Assembly: GCA_045133795.1 (NCBI GenBank) | Contig: JBGUUT010000049.1 | Span: 1-30,091, forward strand | Origin: RGIG8597 sp045133795 | GTDB taxonomy: Bacteria; Spirochaetota; GWE2-31-10 | Reading direction: 5' to 3' | DNA length: 30,091 bases | In this document: positions 8,584-16,848 of the stretch, piece by piece | How positions within the stretch are numbered: the first letter of the stretch is position 1 | Layout of the letters: every line of letters begins with the position of its first letter | Made by a program: the position numbers and the translations under genes | The notes under the pieces: generated by a model | What the model was told of the DNA's origin: nothing | Database searches by the model: none | What the model saw: the letters and a program-made list of their open reading frames with translations, nothing else

Positions 8584-9948
8584 ATGGATAAACAGCCTGT
8601 CATTTCAATTTTGGGAAGACCGAATGTCGGTAAATCGACATTATTTAATAGACTTACAAAAACTAAAAAAGCAATCATTGATGATACGCCGGGAGTAACG
8701 AGAGATGTTTTAAAACAGGAATTTTTTCTCGGAGAAAAACAGATTCCGGTTATTTTACAAGATACCGGCGGACTTACTGACGAAGGCGATATTTTAAATC
8801 CGCTTGTTCAGAAAAAATCAGTAGAAGCATTAAAAACGTCGGATTTGATTCTTTTTATGGTAGAAGCCAGAAATGTTCTTCCTATAGAAGAAGAATTTAT
8901 CAATATGATAAGAAAATCAGGCAAGCCGGCAATTATTATTATGAACAAAAGTGACAGTTTGGATAAAGATATTTATATCCATGATTTTCACCAATACGGT
9001 TTGGGAGAGCCGCTTCCTATTTCAGCGGCACATAATCGAAATATCGAAGAATTATTAGACTTGATAGAAGAAAAACTGCAGATAAATACGGATGAAGCGG
9101 AAGCAGAAGATGAAGAAGTTGAAGCGGAAAATGAAAATGCAGGCGGCGAAAAGCAAGATGATTCATTGATAAAGATTGCTATAGTCGGAAAGCCTAATGT
9201 AGGAAAATCTTCATTATTAAATAGAATTACTCGAAAGGAACGAAGTATTGTTTCTGATATTCCGGGAACAACTCGTGATATTATTGATGAGTCCATTACT
9301 TTCAAAAATCATGAATTTAGATTTCTCGATACTGCCGGGATAAGAAAAAAATCTAAAGTTTCTGAAGATATTGAATATTATTCAGTAAATCGCAGTATAA
9401 AAGCTATTAATGAAGCAGATATTACTTTGTTGGTTATTGACTCACTGGAAGATGTCAGCGAACAAGATAAAAAAATTACCGACCAAATTATAAAGAACGG
9501 AAAAGGATTGATTGTCTTGTTTAATAAAATGGATTTGTATGACAACAGTGAAGAGGCAATTAAGAAACGTCGTGAAATTTTAGAGTTTAAATTTCCGCAA
9601 ATCGGATATGCACCGACTTTGGCTGTTTCTGCGATGACAGGTAAAGGAATTGGTTCGTTGCTTGAAAAGATTTTGTTGGTAAAAGGAAATCTAAACAGAA
9701 AGATAACAACATCGAAACTTAATGCGTTTATTCAAGATGTAGTAAAACGTTACCAGCCGTCAAGTAAAAAAGGCGTTTTGCGAATTTCATATGGAGTACA
9801 GTCTTCTGTCGCTCCGGTAGAATTTATTTTCTTTTTAAATAATGTTTCTTTAATCGGTGACAATTACCGTCAATATATTAACAACCGATTAAGAGAATAC
9901 TTTCATTATGAAGGTGTTCCGATAAAAATTATTTATAAGGAAAAGTAA
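8584..9948 (+). CDS. der: GTPase Der (EngA), 50S ribosome assembly
   Basis: Der is an essential double-GTPase needed for large ribosomal subunit maturation. The 454-residue protein has two tandem G domains: the first with GRPNVGKS near residue 11 and DTGG/NKSD motifs, the second with GKPNVGKS near 204, DTAG and NKMD. They are followed by a C-terminal KH-like domain from about 370. The linker between the G domains (about 160-195) is strikingly acidic, rich in Glu and Asp. It starts 10 bases after ptsI with AGGGAT before the ATG, so the two are probably cotranscribed. Its last 20 bases overlap the converging gene downstream. Confidence 0.96.
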   Translation: MDKQPVISILGRPNVGKSTLFNRLTKTKKAIIDDTPGVTRDVLKQEFFLGEKQIPVILQDTGGLTDEGDILNPLVQKKSVEALKTSDLILFMVEARNVLPIEEEFINMIRKSGKPAIIIMNKSDSLDKDIYIHDFHQYGLGEPLPISAAHNRNIEELLDLIEEKLQINTDEAEAEDEEVEAENENAGGEKQDDSLIKIAIVGKPNVGKSSLLNRITRKERSIVSDIPGTTRDIIDESITFKNHEFRFLDTAGIRKKSKVSEDIEYYSVNRSIKAINEADITLLVIDSLEDVSEQDKKITDQIIKNGKGLIVLFNKMDLYDNSEEAIKKRREILEFKFPQIGYAPTLAVSAMTGKGIGSLLEKILLVKGNLNRKITTSKLNAFIQDVVKRYQPSSKKGVLRISYGVQSSVAPVEFIFFLNNVSLIGDNYRQYINNRLREYFHYEGVPIKIIYKEK

Positions 9949-10606
9949 AAGTTCCCAATTGCATAAAATCTGCTCGTTCGGATAAAATTACTAACAGGTA
10001 AATATTGGCAGGTTCAATATTTACCGTTCGTAATGGCTTTTTATCTTTGGAGTCAGGTTTTGTTTGCAATGCAAAATAGCTGTCTGAAATATTTTTATAT
10101 TCCCAAAAGATTTTCCATTTGCCTTTTTTTACCGGGAAAAAAGTGTTTTCATAATTTTCGATATCAAAATAATTAGCCGATTTATTTTCGAAGTTAGATG
10201 CGAATTTAACATTTTGTAATTCATTTTGACTGTGGTTGATAACCGCAAACATTGCAGTGCCTTTTTTTTCACTGATAAACGAAAACTCTTCCAATTTAAA
10301 AATATTTCCGGGCAGAACTTGCAGACCGTAAATCTTTTTATCTTCCAAAACGATTACTTGCTTTGTGTTATTCCAATTGTCATTATTTTTAGTCCAGATA
10401 AAATATTTTCCGGACGGCAGATTTTTATCAAGCAAGATTGTTTCTTCATTTTGCCAGTTTTCGACGCCCCAAGGTTGTTTATTTTCTGATTCGTTGCGTA
10501 AGATACAGTTTTGAGTTTCACCGGATAAATTAACGGCGAAAAAAGAAACTTGAGCTTGTAAGAAAAAAACTGAGAGTAAAAATAAGACAGTAAAAATATT
10601 TTTCAT
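9929..10606 (-). CDS. Exported protein of unknown function
   Basis: This 225-residue protein starts at 10606, where AAGGA lies eight bases upstream; an earlier in-frame ATG has none. Residues 1-19 are a signal peptide ending near LQAQ. The rest looks beta-rich with aromatic patches (GKYFIWTKNNDNW, GKWKIFWEYKN) and two similar halves, each with a phrase of the form GKxxIxW, suggesting a duplicated beta-sandwich. I do not recognise a family. Its 3' end overlaps the end of der by 20 bases in convergent orientation, and it follows the amidase gene by about 50 bases on the same strand. Confidence 0.7.
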   Translation of the reverse strand: MKNIFTVLFLLSVFFLQAQVSFFAVNLSGETQNCILRNESENKQPWGVENWQNEETILLDKNLPSGKYFIWTKNNDNWNNTKQVIVLEDKKIYGLQVLPGNIFKLEEFSFISEKKGTAMFAVINHSQNELQNVKFASNFENKSANYFDIENYENTFFPVKKGKWKIFWEYKNISDSYFALQTKPDSKDKKPLRTVNIEPANIYLLVILSERADFMQLGTFTFPYK

Positions 10607-10657
10607 TATTAAATCCTTAGAAAAGTTTTTCGGCATATAACGATAATTGTTGATTTA

Positions 10658-11548
10658 TTATTTTCTGTAATCTTTTCTGATAAACGGCGGATTAATTTCC
10701 TCGGAAGTAAGAATAGAATATTTTTGCGGTCGCCTGTAAGCATTGCCGTGAACTTCACGTATTCTGTATTCTCTTATTTTATCCAGCGGAAAATTTACAA
10801 TGTATATTCCCTCGTTTTCGCCGGCTTCGATAATAAGTGTGTCTCTTGAGCCGGAACCGTCGATTCGGTAAGCAATTCCGTCAAATGCGGAAGAATGGCC
10901 GTTGCAATCCGGATGTCCGTAAGGATAATTTACAGTAGCGATTCCTATCATATTTTCGTATGCTCTGGCTCTTAATTGGGAAAGTCGATTTATTTCCATC
11001 GGGCAGGCATTAGGAACTAAAACGATTTCGGCACCTTTTAACATCAAGATTCTGGCACTTTCGGGAAATTCTCTGTCATAACAAATCATTGCTCCGATTT
11101 TTACATCACCGATTTGAGTGTCGAGTGTGCAAACATAAAAATCGTCGCCGGCAGATAAATTTTGCTCATATCCGAAATCACAAGTATGAACTTTTGAATA
11201 GGTAAGGGCTTTATTGCCGTGTCTGTCAAAAAGGCAAAGTGTGTTTTTTGGTAAAGGTTCATGTTTCTCTAAAAAAGTTATGCCGATTGCCATATTAAGC
11301 TCTTTTGCCAAGTTCGCAAAGGTTTGCACAAAACTACTGTCTGATGAAATTGCACGTGATTTTATTTGTTCGGCGGTTCCGCTGAGGTTGTAACCGCAAT
11401 TCCATATTTCCGGAAAAAGTGCAATGTCCGCATTCATTAATGCGGCTTTTTTACAGTAATCAATTCCTTTTTGGAGATTGTTTTCTTGTGAATCATTTGT
11501 GGATGGTAAAATTTGCAACATGGCAACTTTTAATATTTGGTGCGACAT
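10658..11548 (-). CDS. Nitrilase-superfamily carbon-nitrogen hydrolase
   Basis: This superfamily hydrolyses amides or nitriles through a Glu-Lys-Cys triad. All three are visible: Glu47 in ALFPEIWNCGY, Lys119 in TYSKVHTCDF, and the nucleophile Cys156 in GAMICYDREFPESAR. The 296 residues form the single-domain length. Relatives include omega-amidase and N-carbamoylputrescine amidase; the sequence alone does not let me choose the substrate. The ATG at 11548 has AAAGGA upstream. The gene is divergent from the methylase-S fusion and marks the left limit of the island. Confidence 0.9.
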   Translation of the reverse strand: MSHQILKVAMLQILPSTNDSQENNLQKGIDYCKKAALMNADIALFPEIWNCGYNLSGTAEQIKSRAISSDSSFVQTFANLAKELNMAIGITFLEKHEPLPKNTLCLFDRHGNKALTYSKVHTCDFGYEQNLSAGDDFYVCTLDTQIGDVKIGAMICYDREFPESARILMLKGAEIVLVPNACPMEINRLSQLRARAYENMIGIATVNYPYGHPDCNGHSSAFDGIAYRIDGSGSRDTLIIEAGENEGIYIVNFPLDKIREYRIREVHGNAYRRPQKYSILTSEEINPPFIRKDYRK

Positions 11549-11608
11549 GATTTTTTTTCCTTTCTGTTCAATGGCTTCGTCTACTGTAATAAATCGGAAA
11601 ATATTTTC

Positions 11609-11640
11609 AAATTCTAAAAGAATGAAATATTTTAGAATTT
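11609..11640. other. 11-bp inverted repeat between divergent genes
   Basis: AAATTCTAAAA (11609-11619) and TTTTAGAATTT (11630-11640) are exact complements with a 10-base loop, followed by TTCTC on the plus strand. It lies upstream of the methylase promoter. It could be a weak terminator protecting the island or an operator for the amidase gene; I cannot tell which. Confidence 0.5.
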
Positions 11641-11674
11641 TTCTCTTGAATATAAAAAATCAAGCAAAAATCTA

Positions 11675-11703
11675 TTGACGAGCTTGGTGTTTAGGAGTAT
11701 ATA
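11675..11703 (+). promoter_or_regulatory. Predicted promoter of the methylase-S fusion gene
   Basis: TTGACG (11675-11680), a 17-base spacer and TATATA (11698-11703) form a near-consensus sigma-70 promoter. The predicted start near 11710 leaves a leader of about 60 bases before the ATG at 11770. Confidence 0.7.
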
Positions 11704-11769
11704 TACATTATAAACATGCTTGAATATATGTATACAAGAAAAAAAATAAAAGAATTACAGGAGGACGAA

Positions 11770-13497
11770 ATGTCATACTCTAAACACTTTATAGTAGAAA
11801 GAGCGTTGGAAGAATTCAAATATGAAAAGAATCTTGTAGCCTTTCTTGCTCTTTTATCAAAGAAGTCCGATTTGGATTTAGATTCAGAAATTTCATTTTT
11901 GGTTGAGAATGTGAACTTGGTCAATTTTCCGCGAGATTTATTAAAAACGTTGTTAGGTAGTGCGGAACTTGCGGATAAAAAATTGTCCGTGTTTAAAAAG
12001 GTTTCGGAAGAGCTGTTGGTAAATTATTTAACAGATACTAATTATTTGCTTAGAGAAGGATATAGTTGCATTCAATCGGAAGGAATAAATGATTTGGTTT
12101 GCAAAATGTTTGATTTTAAAGAAAAAGATAATGTTGTTGATTTGGGCTCCGGATTCGGCAGTTTTATAAGTTATGCTTCAAAGAACTACAAAGGTATTTT
12201 TTTAAACGGAATTGAGCTAAACAGAGAAATATTTATTTTTTCAAATATTCTTTTGGAACTGGATGAAGCTACCGGTAATTTGATAAATGATGATATTTTC
12301 ACTTTTGAACCGGCGGAAAAATATAACTGTATTTTTTCGTTACCGCCGTTTAGAGCTAGAGTTAATTTGGGAACTTACGAAACTCAAATGGAATCACGAC
12401 TGGGTGCGAAAGTGAAAGATTTAGAAATTGCCGTTATTTTGAGAGCATTGGATATGATGAGTGATGACGGAAAAGCAATTTTTTGTTTGCCGCAAGGGAT
12501 GATGTTTTCCGGCGGTCATGAAAGGCTGTTGAGAAAATATTTAATCGAAAATAAATATGTGGAAGCTGTTATAGAAATGCCGTCGGGAACATTTTATCCG
12601 TATACAATGATAAATACAGTGTTGTTGGTTGTGAATAAAAAGGCTAATTCGAAGATACATTTTGTTAATGCTACGTCGATTTTTTCCAAAACAAGACGCG
12701 GAAGTAACGGTTTGTTTCTTGAGGATTCCAAAAAGATTTATGAAGAATTTCTTTTACAAGATGGAGCAGAGTCTCTTTTCAGTAAATACGTACCTTATCA
12801 AGAAGTCATTGAAAATGATTATTTGCTTACTTCTAACAAATATTTATTGGAGGAAAAAATCAAAATCTCCGGTGTAAAGGAATATAAAAAGTTGGGAGAT
12901 TTGGCAAAGATAACAAGAGGTGTTCAATATAAATCTGACGAATTGGATCAAAAAGAGACAGCACTTCCATCCGGAAATTTCTATTTGTCGGTAAAAAATA
13001 TCAAAGACAACGCAATAGATGATGAACTTTTTAACTTAGATTGCATTGAAGAAAAATATTCAAATTTGATTTTGCAGGAAAACGATATTCTTTTGGGAAT
13101 GGTAATGTCAGATACGGCTAAAGTCGTATTGGTAAAAGATTTAAATGAACGGAAAATTATTCCGGCAAGTAATTTGTATATTATCCGACCGAATAAAGAA
13201 GTTATTAATCCGGTATTTTTAAAAATACTTTTGGAAAGTAAAAGAGCGTGGGAAGTATTCCAAGGCTTCTCGGTGAATGCAAAAGCTTTACCGTCAATAA
13301 AGGCGGAACTCTTGAATAATTTGCTCATACCTATTATCCCGGCGGAAGAACAACTGCGGATTGCGGAAAAGTACGAAAAAATGGAAGCAGAGAAAAAACG
13401 TCTGAAAGCAGAAATGAATAAACTTTTGGCGGAAAAAGATAATTTGATTGCAGATTTTGAAGCCGGAAACTATATTTGCTCTGTCAAAACACATTAA
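11770..13497 (+). CDS. HsdM-like methylase fused to a half S subunit
   Basis: This 575-residue protein joins a type I-like N6-adenine methylase to one target-recognition half of a specificity subunit. The start at 11770 follows a strong AGGAGG; the frame is open further back without one. The SAM-binding motif is VVDLGSGFGSFI at about 122-133. The expected catalytic motif (N/D)PP(F/Y) reads SLPPF at 190-194, so the key Asn/Asp is replaced by Leu. From about 370 an HsdS-type recognition domain begins (LGDLAKITRGVQYKS), ending in the long helix typical of S-subunit spacers (about 520-565). No restriction subunit is adjacent. It may be an orphan or inactive methylase, or a DNA reader. A damaged copy of its last 133 bases lies at 16518. 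Confidence 0.85.
   Translation: MSYSKHFIVERALEEFKYEKNLVAFLALLSKKSDLDLDSEISFLVENVNLVNFPRDLLKTLLGSAELADKKLSVFKKVSEELLVNYLTDTNYLLREGYSCIQSEGINDLVCKMFDFKEKDNVVDLGSGFGSFISYASKNYKGIFLNGIELNREIFIFSNILLELDEATGNLINDDIFTFEPAEKYNCIFSLPPFRARVNLGTYETQMESRLGAKVKDLEIAVILRALDMMSDDGKAIFCLPQGMMFSGGHERLLRKYLIENKYVEAVIEMPSGTFYPYTMINTVLLVVNKKANSKIHFVNATSIFSKTRRGSNGLFLEDSKKIYEEFLLQDGAESLFSKYVPYQEVIENDYLLTSNKYLLEEKIKISGVKEYKKLGDLAKITRGVQYKSDELDQKETALPSGNFYLSVKNIKDNAIDDELFNLDCIEEKYSNLILQENDILLGMVMSDTAKVVLVKDLNERKIIPASNLYIIRPNKEVINPVFLKILLESKRAWEVFQGFSVNAKALPSIKAELLNNLLIPIIPAEEQLRIAEKYEKMEAEKKRLKAEMNKLLAEKDNLIADFEAGNYICSVKTH
13337..13469 (+). repeat. Direct repeat A, intact copy (methylase 3' end)
   Basis: These 133 bases, encoding the C-terminal helix of the methylase-S fusion, recur at 16518-16650 with about 11 mismatches and no gap. 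Most changes are at third codon positions. The two copies bracket the unknown divergent unit. Confidence 0.93.
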
Positions 13498-13501
13498 TGG
13501 G

Positions 13502-13535
13502 AAATAGGGGGAAAGATAAAAGTTTCCCCCTATTT
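13502..13535 (+). terminator. Shared bidirectional terminator
   Basis: AATAGGGGGAAA pairs with TTTCCCCCTATT (12 bp, short loop), with T runs on both strands. It ends the methylase transcript, and its right edge touches the stop codon of the converging gene at 13536. Confidence 0.85.
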
Positions 13536-14435
13536 TTATTTATTGTATGTATTTACTACTGTACTCCAAATAGCTTTTCCGACGCCTTCATATTTCATAA
13601 GTTTTTTAGATTTGTATTCTAAAGTGTATATCATCGTCTTGTCGTACAGCATTTGATGTATTTTACAAATATCCCCTTTGTCATTTTTAAATGTGTACAA
13701 AAGAAAACCATCCTTTGTTAAAGAGTTTGAAATTTGTTTATAATTGTATTTTGACAAAAACGAAGACTTTAAAGAGTCAAATAATAAGTTATAAAGTTCG
13801 TGTTCCTTTTGGTCTAATCCCTCTTTTTTTTCTTTTAACAAATCAACGTATTGTTTTAAATGTTCCATTGAAAAACTTTCCGGAAGAGGGATATTTCCTT
13901 CAATTATTTTAGTTACTTCTTCTAAAGTGTTTACGTTGATTCCAGCAGAATTTAATATTTCATATAATTCATATTCTAATTTGTTGTATTCATGTTTAAC
14001 TTTATTTAATAAGTCTATTTCTTCTTCTATAGGAATTTTAAGTTCAGTTTTAAATCCTACTAGCTTTCGCAAATATTCACTAAAATATACTTCAATATAT
14101 GGAATCGGGAATTTCTCAAATATTCCATTTTTTGGTTCAAAACAATAAGCTCGTCCGATATACATACTTGGACTTCTGATTTCGCCGTCTTCATAACTAC
14201 CGGGATAAAATCCTTTAGATTTTAATTTTCTAAATATTCCTGATTTTCCTTTATTAAACTTCAAATCTGAAACTAAAAGAATTTTATGTTCAGTCTTAGT
14301 TTTAGACGGAGTACTCTTAGTGTCTGTGATTATATTTTTTATGGAACATCTAACAACTAAAAAAAGAATAATCACAGTTATTATGAGAAATGTGTTGTTC
14401 TTTTTCTTTTTAGTTTTTTCTTCTTTTATTTTCAT
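13536..14435 (-). CDS. Membrane-anchored protein of unknown function
   Basis: I do not recognise this 299-residue protein. It starts with a Lys-rich stretch followed by one membrane segment (about 15-33). The remainder is probably outside the cytoplasmic membrane, with a helical, charged middle (about 140-230) that may form a coiled coil (EEEIDLLNKVKHEYNKLEYE). The ATG at 14435 has AGGAG ten bases upstream. It starts 16 bases after the PH-repeat protein gene on the same strand, so the two very likely form an operon driven from the operator region at 15971-16042. Because it is inside a defence island, an accessory or effector role is possible but unproven. Confidence 0.7.
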   Translation of the reverse strand: MKIKEEKTKKKKNNTFLIITVIILFLVVRCSIKNIITDTKSTPSKTKTEHKILLVSDLKFNKGKSGIFRKLKSKGFYPGSYEDGEIRSPSMYIGRAYCFEPKNGIFEKFPIPYIEVYFSEYLRKLVGFKTELKIPIEEEIDLLNKVKHEYNKLEYELYEILNSAGINVNTLEEVTKIIEGNIPLPESFSMEHLKQYVDLLKEKKEGLDQKEHELYNLLFDSLKSSFLSKYNYKQISNSLTKDGFLLYTFKNDKGDICKIHQMLYDKTMIYTLEYKSKKLMKYEGVGKAIWSTVVNTYNK

Positions 14436-14451
14436 AGCTTATGAACTCCTA

Positions 14452-15957
14452 TTATTTTTTTATAAAATCAATTATTACTCTTATAATCTCGTATAAATAT
14501 TTTGCATATTTTTTATCTTCACAGATAGTCATGTCATTAACAGCAATTTCTTTCGTTTTTGCATCTAACGCAATATTGGTAATATCTTTTATATTCACAA
14601 ATTTCTTTTTATAAGAAGAACAATAGATTCTCTTATCTGTTATAAGAATTCCGTTATTTCCTTCTAAAAATGGAGAACAAAATTGAAAAATTGCATTTTC
14701 GCCGATAGATTCTTTGGCATATGATTTTATGGCAGAGTAGATGTAAGATGAATTATCATCGGGGAAAATACATTTAGTGTACAATTCAGGATTGTTGGCT
14801 TCTTTTAAAATTTTATAACATTCAATTTCATAAGGTTTGAAACTATCTTTAAAGTTAGGATTTTCCTTCAAAATATCAATAACCGAACTCAATAGTAATG
14901 CAAAAGTTGCTATATAGTCAGATATATTTGAACAAGTAATTTCCAGAAAATGCGAATTTACTCTTAAAGTTTTATTTCCCAGTAATTTATGTTCTTTAAT
15001 ATCTATTATGTTTTTTAATGAAATACATTTGTCATTTATATATAGATTTTTATCTGTAAGTAATATTCCCTCTTTGGTTAAACCGAATAAAGAATCGTTA
15101 TACATTAAAATAGGAATTTCATTTCTTGCTTTTTCTGCAAAAGAGTTCAGAATTTTCTCTAATAATTTGGAATCATCTTTTGCAAGTTTCACATATTTTG
15201 AAAATTTTTTATCATTAATTTCTCTAATACATTGATTATATTCTTCTGTTATTTTAGTTAGTGTTTCTCTTGAAAGATTCGGATATTTTTTCAGAAAGTT
15301 TTCATCTACAATAAGAGTTGTATTTTCTAAAAGTTTTTTTTCTGTTTTTGTCGCTTCAGGATCTTCTTCAATAAATTTATTTATAATCTCAGGAGAGGTA
15401 AAAGTTTCAATAACTTCGGCAACATCATCGATATCTTCTCCCAAGGTTGAAGATATTTGATGATAACATAGTCCTAATTCTTCTCGTGAAAAGTTGAATT
15501 TTTGTTTTAACAAAAATAAGTTATATAAAATCTTTTCTGATAAAAGTTTAGTATCATGTAAATTAAAAATCAGTGTTAAAACAAATTGATACATATTTAA
15601 TTGCTTTTCTCTACTACAGCTGGAATCAAATAGGCTTGCCCAAAATATTTGAAAGTCTTTTTCTTCGATACTTTTGCAAATTGCATCAATTTCAGATTCT
15701 TTTGCGAAAAGGGAAATGGAATCATCAGTAATTTTCATAATCTTGATTATTTCTTTTTTATGTTCTTTTGTGATTTCATGTTTATAACTAACAACAAAAC
15801 AAAGCATTTTTAATAGAGTTGTTCTATCTCTTTCTGCATTACTTATTGAAATATTATCAGATATCTCCGAAAGTTTTGATTTAGCACTATCAATTAAAAA
15901 TTCAGCAGCTTCTTGTTTTATCCTAAAACTCAAGTAATTCGAAAAAAATCCCATCAT
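14452..15957 (-). CDS. Protein with helical N-terminus and two PH-like repeats
   Basis: The 501-residue product is not one I can name. Residues about 45-165 are helical and resemble TerB-like helical bundles (weak resemblance only). Residues about 282-365 and 420-500 are two related beta-rich units, each with a 'GIL(L/I)TDK.(L/I)Y' strand pair followed by a strand reading ISLKNIIDI or VNIKDITNI. This pattern is common in bacterial PH-like domains, which often sense or bind membranes. There is no signal peptide. Two adjacent ATGs (15957 and 15954) follow GGAG; either could start the protein. It is the first gene of a two-gene unit with a membrane protein, divergent from an XRE regulator that probably controls it. 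Confidence 0.72.
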   Translation of the reverse strand: MMGFFSNYLSFRIKQEAAEFLIDSAKSKLSEISDNISISNAERDRTTLLKMLCFVVSYKHEITKEHKKEIIKIMKITDDSISLFAKESEIDAICKSIEEKDFQIFWASLFDSSCSREKQLNMYQFVLTLIFNLHDTKLLSEKILYNLFLLKQKFNFSREELGLCYHQISSTLGEDIDDVAEVIETFTSPEIINKFIEEDPEATKTEKKLLENTTLIVDENFLKKYPNLSRETLTKITEEYNQCIREINDKKFSKYVKLAKDDSKLLEKILNSFAEKARNEIPILMYNDSLFGLTKEGILLTDKNLYINDKCISLKNIIDIKEHKLLGNKTLRVNSHFLEITCSNISDYIATFALLLSSVIDILKENPNFKDSFKPYEIECYKILKEANNPELYTKCIFPDDNSSYIYSAIKSYAKESIGENAIFQFCSPFLEGNNGILITDKRIYCSSYKKKFVNIKDITNIALDAKTKEIAVNDMTICEDKKYAKYLYEIIRVIIDFIKK

Positions 15958-15970
15958 TTATTCTCCATGA

Positions 15971-16042
15971 ATACTATTTACGCATATAGCGAATATATAC
16001 TACGCAAATAGTATTTTGTCAATTTAATTAATTGCGTATATT
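15971..16042. promoter_or_regulatory. Divergent promoters with operator inverted repeat
   Basis: On the minus strand TTGACA (16022-16017), exactly 17 bases, then TATATA (15999-15994) is a near-perfect promoter for the PH-repeat gene. On the plus strand TATATT (16037-16042), with TTGTCA at 16016-16021, would serve the XRE gene. ATACTATTT (15971-15979) is repeated inverted at 16005-16013, the right arm lying in the minus-strand promoter spacer. Smaller GCGxATAT elements occur at 15989 and 16034. This is the expected layout for an autoregulating controller that also represses its neighbour. Confidence 0.65.
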
Positions 16043-16050
16043 CTAGATGT

Positions 16051-16410
16051 ATGGATTCATTCGAATTACAACAAATATTTTCTAATAATTTAAAAAATGC
16101 TCGAAAACGAGCAAGCTTAAGTCAAATGAGATTGGCAGAAGAAGCAAATCTTTCAGTCAGTTATATTTGTGATTTGGAGAGTGGGCGAAGATGGGGTACG
16201 CCTGAAACTTTTTCAAAATTAGCAAAAGCTCTGAAAATTAATCCATATGAGTTATTGTTACCGACGGAAGATTTTTCAAAAGCAAAAGATTTCTGTTATC
16301 AAAAAGATTTGTTGTTGAAGTTTAATGTATTTTTAAGAGATAACTTAAATGCTACTATCAATTCAGCAATTACTGATTCATTGAAAAAATTTATTAATGA
16401 AGAATTTTAA
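16051..16410 (+). CDS. XRE-family regulator (controller-like)
   Basis: This 119-residue protein has an N-terminal helix-turn-helix of the XRE/Cro type (about residues 10-68: NARKRASLSQMRLAEEANLS, then SYICDLESGRRWG) and a short helical tail. It is related to the regulator at 23912; both share a GxxWGxxET...ALxxxPYELLLP core. No ribosome site precedes the ATG, and a promoter -10 element ends only eight bases before it, so the mRNA is probably leaderless, as is common for restriction controller (C) proteins. It diverges from the PH-repeat operon and probably regulates both promoters. Confidence 0.88.
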   Translation: MDSFELQQIFSNNLKNARKRASLSQMRLAEEANLSVSYICDLESGRRWGTPETFSKLAKALKINPYELLLPTEDFSKAKDFCYQKDLLLKFNVFLRDNLNATINSAITDSLKKFINEEF

Positions 16411-16517
16411 TATTAATAATTTTACCTTTTTACTTCTCCTGCGATAAGGTACTTATTATGATAAGTATTGGTATAAGAAATAGGATTGAGGTGTAGTTGC
16501 GAGGAGCGGAAGAACTT

Positions 16518-16654
16518 TCCCGGCGGAAGAACAACTGCGGATTGCGGAAAAGTACGAGAAAATGGAAACTGAGAGACAACGTTTAAAAGCGGAAATGAAT
16601 AAACTTTTGGCGGAAAAAGACAATTTGATTTCAGACTTTGAAGCCGGAAATTAA
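16518..16654 (+). pseudogene. Relic of a methylase/S-subunit 3' end (repeat A copy)
   Basis: This is a truncated copy of the end of the methylase-S fusion gene. In frame it encodes about 44 residues of the C-terminal helix (PAEEQLRIAEKYEKME onward) and stops at TAA 16652-16654 after the residues FEAGN. No start or upstream body remains. The third-position pattern of differences from 13337-13469 indicates a paralogue that evolved as a functional gene before its 5' part was lost. Confidence 0.9.
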
Positions 16655-16683
16655 TAACAACCGGCAAGCATAATAAATTTAAG

Positions 16684-16718
16684 GAGTTTGTTTTATCACA
16701 GACTCCGTTTTTTTTATT
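16684..16718 (+). terminator. Terminator after the relic (terminator copy 1)
   Basis: GGAGTTTG pairs with CAGACTCC (one mismatch) around a TTTTATCA loop, followed by eight T. It is 30 bases past the relic's stop. A near-identical element lies at 18195-18228, on the other side of the ATPase gene. The sequence 16719-16848 holds no confident gene; it contains nested inverted repeats and a short open frame that is discussed separately. Confidence 0.8.
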
Positions 16719-16782
16719 GATAGTTTCCATGTAGGCGTAATGAAGGTAAAATATCAAGCATTTTGCAAAAAAGAACTAAATT

Positions 16783-16843
16783 CTCAGGAATAGGTTTACC
16801 TTGTTTTGTAACCCAATCATTGGGATTATTAGTGATTCCTGAG
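16783..16843. repeat. Nested inverted repeats downstream of ATPase gene
   Basis: CTCAGGAAT (16783-16791) and ATTCCTGAG (16835-16843) are exact complements. Between them CCCAAT and ATTGGG (16812-16824) form a second palindrome. It lies just past the ATPase stop on its strand, but there is no T run, so it is not a standard terminator. Confidence 0.55.
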
Positions 16844-16848
16844 GAAAA

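Noticed and set aside
14452..15957. Calling the PH-repeat protein a TerB tellurite-resistance protein
   Set aside because: The N-terminal resemblance to TerB is limited to helical pattern; no diagnostic residues were seen.
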